From assembly GCF_000518685.1 (NCBI RefSeq), contig NZ_JAEB01000001.1, positions 1-64,000 of the forward strand: a stretch of DNA of 64,000 bases, given 5' to 3'. The notes under the pieces are model-generated. The model worked only from the letters and a program-made list of their open reading frames with translations. It was not told where the DNA came from and searched no databases. The stretch comes from Eubacterium xylanophilum ATCC 35991 (lineage in GTDB: Bacteria > Bacillota > Clostridia > Lachnospirales > Lachnospiraceae). The translations under genes and the position numbers were made by a program. Shown here in pieces: positions 17,661-25,683 of this stretch; the stretch's first letter is position 1, and each line of letters begins with the position of its first letter.

Positions 17661-18494
17661 GTGGATATCGAAATTGTCGAGGTTCGAGGCAAAAGAAGGA
17701 TTGCGGTCCACAACGGAGATGTGAATAACTTCTTTGGATATAATATGATAAAGAATAATGATATGGGGGGAATAGTATCCCCGGAGATAAGCAAACTGGA
17801 TGGAAGAGATGTTCAAATATATGAACTTGATGGATGTAGACCCCTTATAGACTATATTGGTGAAAAGACCGATTTAGAGCGCGTGAGGCATGTCCTAGAT
17901 GAACTGTGGGAGCGAATTCTAAGATGCGAGGAATATGTATTAGATCCAGATAATCTAATATATGAAATCGACAATATATTTGTTGAGTTTGGAACAGATG
18001 AGATAAAAGTTCTTTACCTCGAGGAATATGATCGTCCGGTTATAAGAGGATTTTGTAAGATTGTTGAGAGAATTATTGAAAGCCTCGGGAAAGAAGAGAG
18101 AGAGCTGCTCTTATTCTTGTATTCAGTTCATCGGACATTATCTGCATCACCTTTTAATCCGAGTGATGTTGAGGCAGTTCTTAGAGGAGAGAAGGAATAT
18201 CTTCAGGATAAGGGAAAAGTAGAAATAGAAAATGCTAGATTAGTAGAGGAGAATGCCACAGATGTTGACGAAAAAAATATGGAGGATAAGAGAGAAATAG
18301 CAAAAAAAGATGAGCAGCTGATAAATAATAGACAGATGGTAAGTGTTATGATAGCCCTATTGATTATTTTTTTCTTTGCAATTTCCCCTTATGCAAGAGG
18401 AGAGGTGAGCAATCAGATTGAATATATTAGAATTGGTATTGTGATATTTGTTGTTGGTTTTGCTGAGCTACTGGTAGCATCAAAGATAAAATAG
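17661..18494 (+). CDS. DUF6382-like protein, last gene of the Tad operon
   Basis: A 277-residue protein with a soluble N-terminal domain (about 1-170) that resembles the DUF6382 domain often found as the N-terminal part of FHA proteins in Lachnospiraceae Tad loci. A charged linker and two C-terminal membrane helices (about 222-240 and 250-270) follow, and no FHA domain is seen. GTG 17661 has GAGGTGA eight bases upstream. Position suggests a regulatory or scaffold role in pilus assembly. The family assignment is from memory of similar loci and not verified. Confidence 0.65.
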   Translation: MDIEIVEVRGKRRIAVHNGDVNNFFGYNMIKNNDMGGIVSPEISKLDGRDVQIYELDGCRPLIDYIGEKTDLERVRHVLDELWERILRCEEYVLDPDNLIYEIDNIFVEFGTDEIKVLYLEEYDRPVIRGFCKIVERIIESLGKEERELLLFLYSVHRTLSASPFNPSDVEAVLRGEKEYLQDKGKVEIENARLVEENATDVDEKNMEDKREIAKKDEQLINNRQMVSVMIALLIIFFFAISPYARGEVSNQIEYIRIGIVIFVVGFAELLVASKIK

Positions 18495-18595
18495 AACATT
18501 TGTTAGCTAAAACTAATCAAAGTTTGACGTATTTAAACCCCTAAAAACCCCATAAATAGGTAGGTTATGAAATATAAAGAAATTCAAATTTGCAC

Positions 18596-18624
18596 TTGAA
18601 ATAAAATTTATCATGTGTTATAAT
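18596..18624 (+). promoter_or_regulatory. Sigma-A promoter of the ferredoxin gene
   Basis: TTGAAA (18596-18601), 17-base spacer, TATAAT (18619-18624), about 33 bases upstream of the ferredoxin ATG. The perfect -10 fits a highly expressed small gene. Confidence 0.82.
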
Positions 18625-18657
18625 TTATTCATAATTCAAAAAAAGGAGGACTGGAAA

Positions 18658-18825
18658 ATGGCATATGTAATTACAGATAGTTGCATTAGTTGTGGATCAT
18701 GTGCAGCTGATTGTCCAGCTGGAGCTATTTCAGAAGGCGATGCACATTATGAGATCAATGCAGATGCATGCTTGGATTGTGGCGCTTGTGCTGCTGGATG
18801 TCCAGTAGGTGCAATCGAGAACTAA
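18658..18825 (+). CDS. 2[4Fe-4S] ferredoxin
   Basis: A 55-residue clostridial-type ferredoxin with two CxxCxxCxxxCP motifs (CISCGSCAADCP at about residue 9 and CLDCGACAAGCP at about residue 38), each holding one low-potential [4Fe-4S] cluster. It would be a general electron carrier for enzymes such as hydrogenase and pyruvate:ferredoxin oxidoreductase. The start is the ATG behind AAAGGAGG; a longer frame from 18613 overlaps the promoter. The gene is single, with its own promoter and terminators. Confidence 0.97.
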   Translation: MAYVITDSCISCGSCAADCPAGAISEGDAHYEINADACLDCGACAAGCPVGAIEN

Positions 18826-18833
18826 GAGAGTGA

Positions 18834-18858
18834 TTATCGGAGAGTGCGATAATTTTTT
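18834..18858 (+). terminator. Ferredoxin gene terminator
   Basis: TTATCG / CGATAA stem with a seven-base loop, followed by six T residues, just after the ferredoxin stop. Confidence 0.75.
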
Positions 18859-18870
18859 AAAGAAGATTAA

Positions 18871-18900
18871 AAAAACTACCAAAGAGATTTGGTAGTTTTT
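18871..18900. terminator. Bidirectional terminator between ferredoxin and murG
   Basis: A 13-bp perfect stem (AAAAACTACCAAA / TTTGGTAGTTTTT) with a GAGA loop. T-runs on one side and A-runs on the other let it stop transcription from both the ferredoxin gene and the convergent murG gene. Confidence 0.88.
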
Positions 18901-18920
18901 TTTCACCCATGGTGGGAGTT

Positions 18921-19985
18921 TTAATAAACAGAATCAATAATGTCAGCGATTTTGGTTACAGCATCCAATTGATTGCTGTCTTCCATTGTCTTGATATATT
19001 GATCTTTGTTTGTAAATACTTCTTCGATTGCTGCGAGGAGAGATGCACTGGTGAGTTCTTCTTCCCTTACAACTTTGCTGAAGCCCTGTTTCTCAAAAGA
19101 TTCCGCATTGAGAATCTGGTCGCCACGGCTTGACTTAAGCGGAAGTGGGATGAGAACGTTTGGCTTGTGAAGTGCCAAAAGTTCACAGATTGCATTGGCT
19201 CCGGCTCTGGAGACAACGATATCTGCAGCTTTCAAAAGGTCGCAGAGTTCCTTCTGAATGTACTCAAACTGTCGATATCCCTTTGTGCCCTCTAGCTCTG
19301 TGTCGAGTTTCTCTTTTCCGCAAAGATGGATTATCTGGTATTTTTCCAAAAGTTTATCCAGTGAATTTCTGATGGCATTATTTACACTGACGGAGCCAAG
19401 ACTTCCTCCAATTACGAGGAGAACCGGTTTGTCATCTGTGAAACCGCAGAATTCCAGTCCCTTAGACTTGTCGCCCTCAAATAGCTCTTTTCGAATAGGT
19501 GAGCCTGTGAGGTGAGCCTTGCTCTCCGGCAAATGCTGAATAGTTTCAGGGAAATTGGCGCAAATTGCTGTGGCAGATGGAATGCAAATCTTGTTTGCAA
19601 GTCCGGGTGAGATATCTGACTCATGGAGAACACAAGGAACCTTGTATTTCTTGGCTGCCAAACAAACTGGAACTGTGACGAATCCGCCCTTTGAGAATAT
19701 AACGGCTGGGTTGATCTCCTTAATTATCTTTTTGGCTTCGCTGTAGCCTTTTAGTACTCTTCCTGTATCGGTAAAATTCTTGACATCGAAGTATCGGCGG
19801 AGTTTTCCCGATGAAATGCCGAAGTACTCAACATCAGGGATTTCGTTGATGAGCTTTCGTTCGATGCCCTCCTTGGATCCGATGTAGTAAATCTTATATC
19901 CCCTTCTTTTTAGTTCCGGGATTAATGCTATATTTGGGGTGACATGACCGGCAGTGCCACCACCGGTTAAAATTATCTTTTTCAT
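18921..19985 (-). CDS. murG: UDP-GlcNAc:lipid I transferase MurG
   Basis: A 354-residue GT28 glycosyltransferase that adds GlcNAc to lipid I to form lipid II at the cytoplasmic membrane face. Signatures are [11 protein letters not shown] near residue 8, [12 protein letters not shown] near residue 122, [12 protein letters not shown] near residue 185, and [24 protein letters not shown] near residue 258. ATG 19985 is preferred (AGGAG nine bases upstream) over ATG 19991 two codons earlier. The gene is outside the usual division/cell-wall cluster, as the last gene of a set with the HIT and flavodoxin-SCP2 genes. Confidence 0.95.
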   Translation of the reverse strand: MKKIILTGGGTAGHVTPNIALIPELKRRGYKIYYIGSKEGIERKLINEIPDVEYFGISSGKLRRYFDVKNFTDTGRVLKGYSEAKKIIKEINPAVIFSKGGFVTVPVCLAAKKYKVPCVLHESDISPGLANKICIPSATAICANFPETIQHLPESKAHLTGSPIRKELFEGDKSKGLEFCGFTDDKPVLLVIGGSLGSVSVNNAIRNSLDKLLEKYQIIHLCGKEKLDTELEGTKGYRQFEYIQKELCDLLKAADIVVSRAGANAICELLALHKPNVLIPLPLKSSRGDQILNAESFEKQGFSKVVREEELTSASLLAAIEEVFTNKDQYIKTMEDSNQLDAVTKIADIIDSVY

Positions 19986-20021
19986 TGACATGAGCTCCTA
20001 TCTTTAAGAATATTTTCTATA

Positions 20022-20426
20022 TTAGAGATTTGCCTTGATTTCATTGGCAACTTTTTCCATGTCAGGCATCTCGCCTGGAGTCCACTTGATGTTGATTGTG
20101 TCTCCGTTAAATCTTGGGATAACATGAACATGGAGATGAAAAACAGTCTGCCCTGCAGCTTCTCCATTGTTTTGGAGAATGTTGATTCCGTCGCAGTTAT
20201 ATGTCTTTTTTAGTGCAGCAGCGATTTTCTTGGCAACCGGCATAATCTTGCCTGCAATCTCGTCATCTAGTTCAAAGATGTTGGCTGCATGCTTTTTTGG
20301 CAATATGATAACGTGGCCGGTTGATGCCGGGCTTACGTCAAGGATTGCTCTAAAGTCATCATCTTCATATACGCTTGTTGAAGGGATCTCGCCCTTGAGA
20401 ATTTTACAAAATATACAATTATCCAT
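20022..20426 (-). CDS. HIT family hydrolase (HinT-like)
   Basis: A 134-residue histidine-triad nucleotide hydrolase. CIFCKI near residue 4, a GHVIILPKKH segment and the catalytic HLHVHVIP triad near residue 98 identify the family, which hydrolyses adenylylated amines and related nucleotides. The length is typical. It lies ten bases downstream of the flavodoxin-SCP2 gene and upstream of murG on the same strand, so co-transcription is likely. Confidence 0.95.
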   Translation of the reverse strand: MDNCIFCKILKGEIPSTSVYEDDDFRAILDVSPASTGHVIILPKKHAANIFELDDEIAGKIMPVAKKIAAALKKTYNCDGINILQNNGEAAGQTVFHLHVHVIPRFNGDTINIKWTPGEMPDMEKVANEIKANL

Positions 20427-20436
20427 ATTTTACCTC

Positions 20437-21444
20437 CTAGTATGCTTTATGTGTCCCACCTCGGAACACTGTATCGAATTTTCTAAGTACATTGAAGTCA
20501 CCTTGAGCAGATAATTTTCCACTCATAAATGCGTTCTGGAAAGGCATGTCTCCAGCGAGAATGCTCTTAAATACTCTGCTGTTTACCCTTGCAGTCACAT
20601 CCGGATTAGTTGCTTTGTCGAAAAAGCAGTTTAGATTGGTATTGTCAACTTCTATGGTCAAGCTCTTGCCCTCATCGGCTATGTCGATTTGGAAGACTGC
20701 CTTGAGGTCGTACATAGGAACGAAAATCTCCTCTAGGTCATCGATATAAGTTCTCGTGTCCCCTTCATCGTCAGTTTCAATCTTGCCCTTGTAGAAACTT
20801 GCCAAGTCTTCTATGTCTTTTTTCTGAGTTTTGACATAGCTGTCATTGGAAACATAAGCAGATAACTGTTCGCTTTCCTGAGGAGTTAAGGACAGTGTGC
20901 TGCTGCGAAGAAGTGTTTTCTTAATGCTAGAGCTGCTGTTAGGAAATGCAACCATCTTTTGTGAGATGGATCGGTAAAAATCTTCAGCACATTTTTCTAT
21001 CATAAGTGCGTACTCAGGTGAGCTCACGAAATCTACGTGGTTTTCAACGTAGGCGCTGATTCCTCGGCTAGGAATACCACCGAGCATCTGCCATGCTTTT
21101 ATGAGAGTTTGTTCTGCTTCCAGCTCTCCATAGGATGTCGCTGTGACTATCGGCATCATGTGCATGCGACTTATGCACTCCTTGTCGCCGTAGAGCCAGC
21201 AAGCGTCTAAAAACTGAAGGAGATTTCCGCCGATTCCAAGCCATTCCACAGAAGCTGCGAGAATGACCCCGTCTGCGTCCTTCAACGTTTTGGGCAGCAT
21301 GGAGATGCTGCTTTTTTCCTCATACAAATTATATCTCTCAACCTTAACCCGAAGCTCTTCGAGAACTTCTGTGATTTTGTCGATTACAAAAATAGTCGTG
21401 TCGTCGATAAGTCCACGTCCACCATAATAAATATTTATCTTCAT
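20437..21444 (-). CDS. Flavodoxin-fold reductase with C-terminal SCP2-like domain
   Basis: A 335-residue two-part protein. Residues about 1-165 have an NADPH-dependent FMN reductase/flavodoxin fold (INIYYGGRG start, ADGVILAASVEWLGIGGNLLQFLDAC for the flavin site). Residues about 235-335 resemble the SCP2 sterol-carrier fold (VFQIDIADEGKSLTIEV; LAGDMPFQNAFMSGKLSAQGD). The substrate is unknown. The promoter on the minus strand places the transcript start near 21490, so the longer frame from 21507 is excluded and ATG 21444 is chosen; GTG 21459 is possible. AAAGGAGG lies more than 30 bases upstream, with a GC-rich stem between it and the ATG. Confidence 0.75.
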   Translation of the reverse strand: MKINIYYGGRGLIDDTTIFVIDKITEVLEELRVKVERYNLYEEKSSISMLPKTLKDADGVILAASVEWLGIGGNLLQFLDACWLYGDKECISRMHMMPIVTATSYGELEAEQTLIKAWQMLGGIPSRGISAYVENHVDFVSSPEYALMIEKCAEDFYRSISQKMVAFPNSSSSIKKTLLRSSTLSLTPQESEQLSAYVSNDSYVKTQKKDIEDLASFYKGKIETDDEGDTRTYIDDLEEIFVPMYDLKAVFQIDIADEGKSLTIEVDNTNLNCFFDKATNPDVTARVNSRVFKSILAGDMPFQNAFMSGKLSAQGDFNVLRKFDTVFRGGTHKAY

Positions 21445-21497
21445 ATTTCGGTGTGGCACCCGATGAGTGCGGGGCCTGCCTCCTTTCACACAGAATA

Positions 21498-21526
21498 ATT
21501 GTATCACATTGTGGAGCTAATATCAA
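21498..21526 (-). promoter_or_regulatory. Sigma-A promoter of the flavodoxin-SCP2/HIT/murG set
   Basis: Read on the minus strand: TTGATA, 17-base spacer, TACAAT (plus-strand TATCAA at 21521-21526 and ATTGTA at 21498-21503). It is divergent from the next promoter, 18 bases away. Confidence 0.75.
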
Positions 21527-21543
21527 TGATTGCAATGTCACTA

Positions 21544-21572
21544 TTGACATTTTTCAGAAATACATATATAAT
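21544..21572 (+). promoter_or_regulatory. Consensus sigma-A promoter of the DUF1858 gene
   Basis: Perfect TTGACA (21544-21549), 17-base spacer, perfect TATAAT (21567-21572). The gene starts 69 bases downstream of the -10, leaving a leader of about 60 bases. Confidence 0.9.
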
Positions 21573-21641
21573 CGTACATATCACAAGTTCGAAACCGTAT
21601 TCGAGGTGGGAGCTTGGAAGATCGAAAGGAGGAAATATCTA

Positions 21642-21851
21642 ATGATAACAAAGGATATGATTATTGGTGACGTTTTGAAGATTGACCCTACTATTGCAGC
21701 GGTACTTATGGCATCAGGTATGCATTGTGTTGGTTGTCCGGCTTCTCAGGGAGAGAGCTTGGAGGAAGCGGCCATGGTTCATGGAATTGATTGTGATGAG
21801 ATGATTTCTAACATTAATGATTACATTGAGAAGAAGTCAGCTGAGGCATAA
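21642..21851 (+). CDS. DUF1858 domain protein
   Basis: A 69-residue protein with the DUF1858 pattern: MITKDMIIGDVL, then a short helix and the MHCVGCP motif (Cys about residues 29 and 32), then ESLEEAAMVHGID. Such small proteins are common in anaerobes and may bind a metal or cluster through the CxxC; the function is unknown. ATG 21642 has AAAGGAGG about ten bases upstream. The gene is monocistronic between a consensus promoter and a strong terminator, so it is probably highly expressed. Confidence 0.9.
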   Translation: MITKDMIIGDVLKIDPTIAAVLMASGMHCVGCPASQGESLEEAAMVHGIDCDEMISNINDYIEKKSAEA

Positions 21852-21868
21852 TAGATAATTATAAAAAT

Positions 21869-21910
21869 AAAGCCATGTAAGCAAAAGCGGTTACTTACAT
21901 GGCTTTTTTA
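21869..21910. terminator. Bidirectional terminator, DUF1858 gene and candidate RNA gene
   Basis: AAAGCCATGTAAG (21869-21881) pairs with CTTACATGGCTTT (21894-21906). TTTTTT follows on the plus strand, and on the minus strand TTTATTTTTAT follows. It would end both the DUF1858 transcript and a leftward transcript from 22264. Confidence 0.9.
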
Positions 21911-22264
21911 CTTTTAACTCTGAAATATGTTCTGTGGACTAATTCTTCTATAATTATTATGCAATCTGGATCCACGTTAAGAGCGAAGCTAACATTTTGT
22001 GATTGACAAAAGGACGTACACGTCTGTGATGTAAAACCTCGTCTCACACAAGATGCGATAATCGTTAGTTATTGTCAATATAAAGCCTGACAAGGGCCAG
22101 TTTTATTCACGGACATGCGATAAAACTTCTTAAATCTCGAAAAATGAAATCTGCAAGAATTAACATTTTCATTAGAATAGAAATGTATAACTTCTGCTCC
22201 CCCGGCTTGAACTCAACCAAACCTATATATACGCTACCCTCCTTTTCTCAACTATAGCATCTAT
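21870..22264 (-). ncRNA. Candidate structured non-coding RNA, family not identified
   Basis: About 390 bases with no credible gene lie between a consensus minus-strand promoter and a strong terminator. On the minus strand the region folds into several local hairpins: GTTTTAT/ATAAAAC (plus-strand about 22110-22135), TTGTCA/TGACAA, GACG-TGTA-CGTC, TTTTGT/ACAAAA with a CAATC loop, and a GTTAGC...TTAAC stem. Length is near tmRNA or RNase P RNA, but the tmRNA ends and the RNase P core (GAGGAAAGUC, ACAGNRA) are absent. The SRP domain IV motif is not seen either. A 5' UTR-like segment with GGAGGG near the start could encode a tiny peptide, but none is convincing. Confidence 0.5.
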
Positions 22265-22270
22265 AATGTT

Positions 22271-22299
22271 ATTATACCACTAATAACGGGAGGTATCAA
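22271..22299 (-). promoter_or_regulatory. Sigma-A promoter for the candidate RNA
   Basis: Minus strand TTGATA (plus 22294-22299), 17-base spacer, TATAAT (plus 22271-22276). No protein gene follows for more than 350 bases, so it most likely serves the RNA candidate. Confidence 0.78.
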
Positions 22300-22370
22300 G
22301 TGTTGTATATGCGTAAAACAGGGCGTTTGCGCGGGTTTCAGGTTGTTTGTACCATCGGAATATTTTACAT

Positions 22371-22404
22371 TAAAAAAACGGATCCTGGTTGAACCAAGAT
22401 CCGT
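22371..22404 (-). terminator. mecA terminator
   Basis: On the minus strand ACGGATCTTGGTT pairs with AACCAGGATCCGT across a tight loop and is followed by TTTTTTT. It lies 15 bases after the mecA stop. Confidence 0.9.
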
Positions 22405-22419
22405 GGTATGTTCAGTGTA

Positions 22420-23229
22420 TCATAACATAGATAGATATTGAATTGCATTGTCCTTTATGAGCAACGTGAAGTGCTCGTTGAGATACTCCTCGGTGGCATA
22501 AGTCTGATTTTCGCGAGTGGCAAATTCTGCTACCACATTGGCAACTTCAACCAAAGGAGTCTTGCATTCATTGTGCTTTGAAGACATGAGGATGAAAAAT
22601 ATTCCGGCATCCTCGTCTTTCCACAAGCTGTTTTGCCCGTCGTAGATATACTTGACGGCGTTGGCAGCTTTGATGGAGTTGTTGAGCGACTTGAATGAGA
22701 AGAGATAGCTTGTGGCAGATTTGCGTTTGATTCTTCGGTTGCCATATGAGCGAGCTTCGCCCGTTGCCATCAACTCGTGTAGAGGGACGAATTCGCTGTC
22801 ATCGCCCACCTTGGCCGGAAGATTCTTGTTTGAATCTTCTGGTGAGTTGCTTTCTTCGAGATCTTGCAAACTGGTACCATCTTCTTCAACCATCTCGTCA
22901 ATTGTATCTTCATCAGTTGATTCGTTGACATAATCTGAGGCTATCTTCTGAAGGTTAGAGAACTTCTCTTCGAACTCCTCCTCATCATCAACTCTTGTGA
23001 CCAAAAGGATTATAGAATCAGGGGATGTGGGAATTGCCTCTATAACAAGGGGAATATCCCCCACTTCAAATCCCAAATCCAGATTTGCCTTTTCCATTAG
23101 TTCTCTAAAAAACTCCTTTGCTTTTTCAGAACCATATGCCAACTCACCTATCTGTAACTCTCTCTCCTGGAGATCGTGACTGCTCAAAATACATCTTATC
23201 TGATTATCGCTTATTCTTTCTATTTTCAT
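22420..23229 (-). CDS. mecA: MecA adaptor protein for ClpC
   Basis: A 269-residue adaptor that targets proteins to the ClpCP protease. The N-terminal domain begins MKIERISDNQIRC (substrate-binding half), followed by an acidic low-complexity linker (about 105-145). The C-terminal domain (about 170-269) has YLFSFKSLNNSIKAAN and the ClpC-binding region ending near EYLNEHF. The length fits MecA/YpbH. It is monocistronic, with its own promoter (23323-23351) and terminator. In Bacillus MecA controls ComK; its targets here are unknown. Confidence 0.92.
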   Translation of the reverse strand: MKIERISDNQIRCILSSHDLQERELQIGELAYGSEKAKEFFRELMEKANLDLGFEVGDIPLVIEAIPTSPDSIILLVTRVDDEEEFEEKFSNLQKIASDYVNESTDEDTIDEMVEEDGTSLQDLEESNSPEDSNKNLPAKVGDDSEFVPLHELMATGEARSYGNRRIKRKSATSYLFSFKSLNNSIKAANAVKYIYDGQNSLWKDEDAGIFFILMSSKHNECKTPLVEVANVVAEFATRENQTYATEEYLNEHFTLLIKDNAIQYLSML

Positions 23230-23322
23230 TGAATCACTTCCCTTTTCTCAAGCTTGATCGTATTCTAATCTCTGATCAAGAATTCTGCAAATGCTAAGTC
23301 GCCACTTTGTGGTTGTAGCGTT

Positions 23323-23351
23323 AGTATAAAATAATTATACCACATTGTCAA
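23323..23351 (-). promoter_or_regulatory. mecA promoter
   Basis: Minus strand TTGACA (plus 23346-23351), 17-base spacer, TATACT (plus 23323-23328). Confidence 0.82.
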
Positions 23352-23398
23352 GGGAAAAGGCTAGACGAATCCAAAAAAAAATGATATACTTAAGTTTG

Positions 23399-23439
23399 TT
23401 GCATATAAATGATGCCAAAATGGTATGTTGCATATAGAT
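23399..23439 (+). promoter_or_regulatory. Direct repeat upstream of the Lrp gene, possible operator
   Basis: TTGCATATAAAT (23399-23410) and TTGCATATAGAT (23428-23439) are direct repeats 29 bases apart, just upstream of the Lrp/AsnC start. Autoregulation at these boxes is inference from position. Confidence 0.4.
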
Positions 23440-23458
23440 ACGGAGATGATGATTCCAT

Positions 23459-23914
23459 ATGAAAAATGATCAGCTTGACGCTATAGATAAAAAGATATTA
23501 CAGATGTTGCAGGTCGATGCCAGAACTCCTGTTAAGGATATTGCGCAAGAAGTTTTTCTTACTGCGCCTGCGGTTTCTGCCAGAATCAATCACTTGATAG
23601 AAGAGGGATATATTACTGGATTTCATGCGACACTAAATCCGCAGTTGCTTGGATATCACATAAAGTCCTTTATCAATCTTGAAGTGGATCCCAAAGATAA
23701 AAAGGATTTCTATGCATTTATAAACGAGAGGGTCAATGTTGTGGAGTGCAATTGTGTAACTGGGGATTATTCCATGTTGTTGGAGGTAATGTTTAAAAGC
23801 ACTAATGATTTGGATCAATTTATCGGAGAATTGCAAAGTTACGGTAGGACCAAGACACTTATAGTATTCTCGACACTAATAGAGCATCGCGAGATTATCG
23901 TCAATGAAGAATGA
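23459..23914 (+). CDS. Lrp/AsnC family transcriptional regulator
   Basis: A 151-residue regulator. The N-terminal winged helix-turn-helix (residues about 5-60; LDAIDKKILQMLQVDARTP, then APAVSARINHLIEEGYI) is followed by the RAM/AsnC ligand-binding domain (about 65-145, with CNCVTGDYSMLLEV). These proteins form octamers that sense amino acids. It lies 25 bases upstream of panD and coaBC, so it may control pantothenate/CoA synthesis (inference). Confidence 0.92.
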   Translation: MKNDQLDAIDKKILQMLQVDARTPVKDIAQEVFLTAPAVSARINHLIEEGYITGFHATLNPQLLGYHIKSFINLEVDPKDKKDFYAFINERVNVVECNCVTGDYSMLLEVMFKSTNDLDQFIGELQSYGRTKTLIVFSTLIEHREIIVNEE

Positions 23915-23939
23915 TAAATTGTGAAGTTTGGAGGATGTT

Positions 23940-24323
23940 ATGATTGTAACAATGTTAAAAGGTAAGATTCACCGCGCCACAGTAGTTCAGGCTGAGTTAA
24001 ATTATGTCGGAAGTATTACTGTGGATCCGGAACTCATGGAAGCTGCGGGAATTCTTGAGTACGAGAAGGTACAGATTGTTGATGTGGAAAATGGCAACAG
24101 ATTCGAGACTTATACTATAGAGGGCGAGAGAGGCTCCGGGATGATTTGTCTCAACGGTGCTGCGGCTAGACAAGTGCAAGTTGGGGATCATATTATTTTA
24201 ATGGCATATTGTCAGATGACAGCTGAGGAAGCGGCGGATCATGCTCCAAAAGTTGTCTTTGTAGATGATGATAACAAGATAGTCAGAGCAACAAACTATG
24301 AAAAGCACGGAGAAATCAGATAG
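23940..24323 (+). CDS. panD: Aspartate 1-decarboxylase
   Basis: A 127-residue pyruvoyl enzyme making beta-alanine from aspartate for pantothenate. With ATG 23940 as start the self-cleavage site falls at Gly24-Ser25 (YVGSITVD), exactly as in known PanD; a start at TTG 23928 would shift it. Lys9 and Tyr58-region residues are in place, and NGAAAR near residue 72 is typical. GGAGG lies five bases upstream. The following gene is coaBC, a logical pathway pairing. Confidence 0.97.
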   Translation: MIVTMLKGKIHRATVVQAELNYVGSITVDPELMEAAGILEYEKVQIVDVENGNRFETYTIEGERGSGMICLNGAAARQVQVGDHIILMAYCQMTAEEAADHAPKVVFVDDDNKIVRATNYEKHGEIR

Positions 24324-24348
24324 GATTCCAATATCTGGAGGGTAAGAT

Positions 24349-25548
24349 ATGCTTGAAGGCGTTAACGTTTTGCTGGGAATTACCGGCAGTATTGCGGCGT
24401 ACAAGATGGCAGGAGTTGCCAGTGCGCTCAAGAAGATGAATTGCAATGTGGATGTTATCATGACAAAAAATGCAACGGAGTTTATCACTCCCATGACATT
24501 TGAGACACTGACTCATAACAGATGCGTTGTGGATACTTTCGATAGAAACTATAAGTTCGACGTTGAGCACATATCCCTTGCAAAGAAAGCGGATGTGGTT
24601 CTCGTTGCGCCTGCATCGGCCAATATAATAGGAAAGATGGCCTGTGGAATTGCGGATGACATGTTGTCAACTACCTTAATGGCATGTAAGGGGAAGATTT
24701 TAGTGGCACCTGCGATGAATACTGCCATGTATGAGAATCCGATTGTCCAGGAAAATATTCAGCGGTTGAAGAACCATGGAATAGAGATTATAGAGCCGGC
24801 TACCGGACTTCTTGCCTGCGAGGATGTGGGCAAAGGAAAACTCCCGGATGAGGAAGAGCTGATTGACCATATTATCAGTGCTTCGGTTTCCGAGAAAGAC
24901 CTGCTTGGGAAGAGAGTTCTTGTTACAGCTGGAGGAACGAGAGAACCTGTAGATCCTGTAAGGGTAATTACCAATCATTCCACTGGGAAGATGGGATATG
25001 CAATTGCCAAAGTGGCGAGAGACAGAGGTGCGGAGGTGACCCTCGTGAGTGCACCGACAAATCTGAGGTGTCCGACGGGAGTTAAGAGAGTTGACGTTGT
25101 TACAGCGGAAGATATGTTTGACAGAGTAACTGAGATTTCGGACGATATGGATATAATTGTGAAAGCTGCAGCGGTGGCTGATTATACACCGAAATCAACT
25201 TCAGATCACAAGATAAAGAAGTCAGATGGTGAGATGAGCATCGAATTGATGCGAACTAAAGACATCTTAAAGTATTTGGGTGAGAATAAAAAGCCTGGGC
25301 AGATTTTGTGTGGATTTTCCATGGAGACGGAGAATCTCATAGAGAACTCCCAGAAAAAATTGGTTGGAAAGAATGTCGACTTGGTTGTGGCGAACAACCT
25401 TAATGTCAAGGGAGCCGGATTCGCCGGCGATACCAATGTGGTGACAATTGTGAAGAAAGATGGGATTGTAGAACTTCCATGTATGTCCAAGCGAGAGGTT
25501 GCCTCTAAAATATTCGATGTAATCAATGAGCTTAAAAAAGATAATTAA
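24349..25548 (+). CDS. coaBC: Bifunctional CoaBC: phosphopantothenoylcysteine synthase/decarboxylase
   Basis: A 399-residue bifunctional enzyme of CoA synthesis. The N-terminal CoaC flavoprotein domain (about 1-180) has GITGSIAAYK, a VEHISLAK histidine and the PAMNTAMYENP substrate clamp. The C-terminal CoaB ligase domain (about 185-399) has VTAGGTREPVDPVR, NHSTGKMG and KAAAVADYTP with the KIKK loop. It joins 4'-phosphopantothenate to cysteine and decarboxylates the product. It lies 25 bases after panD. Confidence 0.97.
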   Translation: MLEGVNVLLGITGSIAAYKMAGVASALKKMNCNVDVIMTKNATEFITPMTFETLTHNRCVVDTFDRNYKFDVEHISLAKKADVVLVAPASANIIGKMACGIADDMLSTTLMACKGKILVAPAMNTAMYENPIVQENIQRLKNHGIEIIEPATGLLACEDVGKGKLPDEEELIDHIISASVSEKDLLGKRVLVTAGGTREPVDPVRVITNHSTGKMGYAIAKVARDRGAEVTLVSAPTNLRCPTGVKRVDVVTAEDMFDRVTEISDDMDIIVKAAAVADYTPKSTSDHKIKKSDGEMSIELMRTKDILKYLGENKKPGQILCGFSMETENLIENSQKKLVGKNVDLVVANNLNVKGAGFAGDTNVVTIVKKDGIVELPCMSKREVASKIFDVINELKKDN

Positions 25549-25595
25549 ATATGATTTTGTAGAAGTTTGTTAATATTTCTCTTTAAAATTAAAAG

Positions 25596-25631
25596 GATAA
25601 AAGCTGCCACGTATGTGACAGCTTTTATCTT
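25596..25631. terminator. Bidirectional terminator between coaBC and veg
   Basis: GATAAAAGCTG...CAGCTTTTATC stem with an inner CAC/GTG pair and a short loop. T-rich on both exits, it serves the convergent coaBC and veg genes. Confidence 0.85.
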
Positions 25632-25683
25632 CATGAGAAAAGTAAAATATAGTAGTTGTGTTATAAACTTATAACCTAATTAA

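Noticed and set aside
20437-21507. Longer flavodoxin-SCP2 protein starting at 21507
   Set aside because: That start overlaps the -10 box of the gene's own promoter, so it could not be in the transcript.
21870-22264. tmRNA, RNase P RNA, SRP RNA or 6S RNA as identity of the RNA candidate
   Set aside because: The tmRNA 5' and 3' ends, the RNase P core motifs and the SRP domain IV loop are absent, and I could not match the 6S open-bubble pattern; left unidentified.
24198-24570. Minus-strand frames across panD-coaBC, and similar antisense frames over other genes
   Set aside because: They are shadows of well-recognised genes, with no ribosome-binding sites or protein-like composition.
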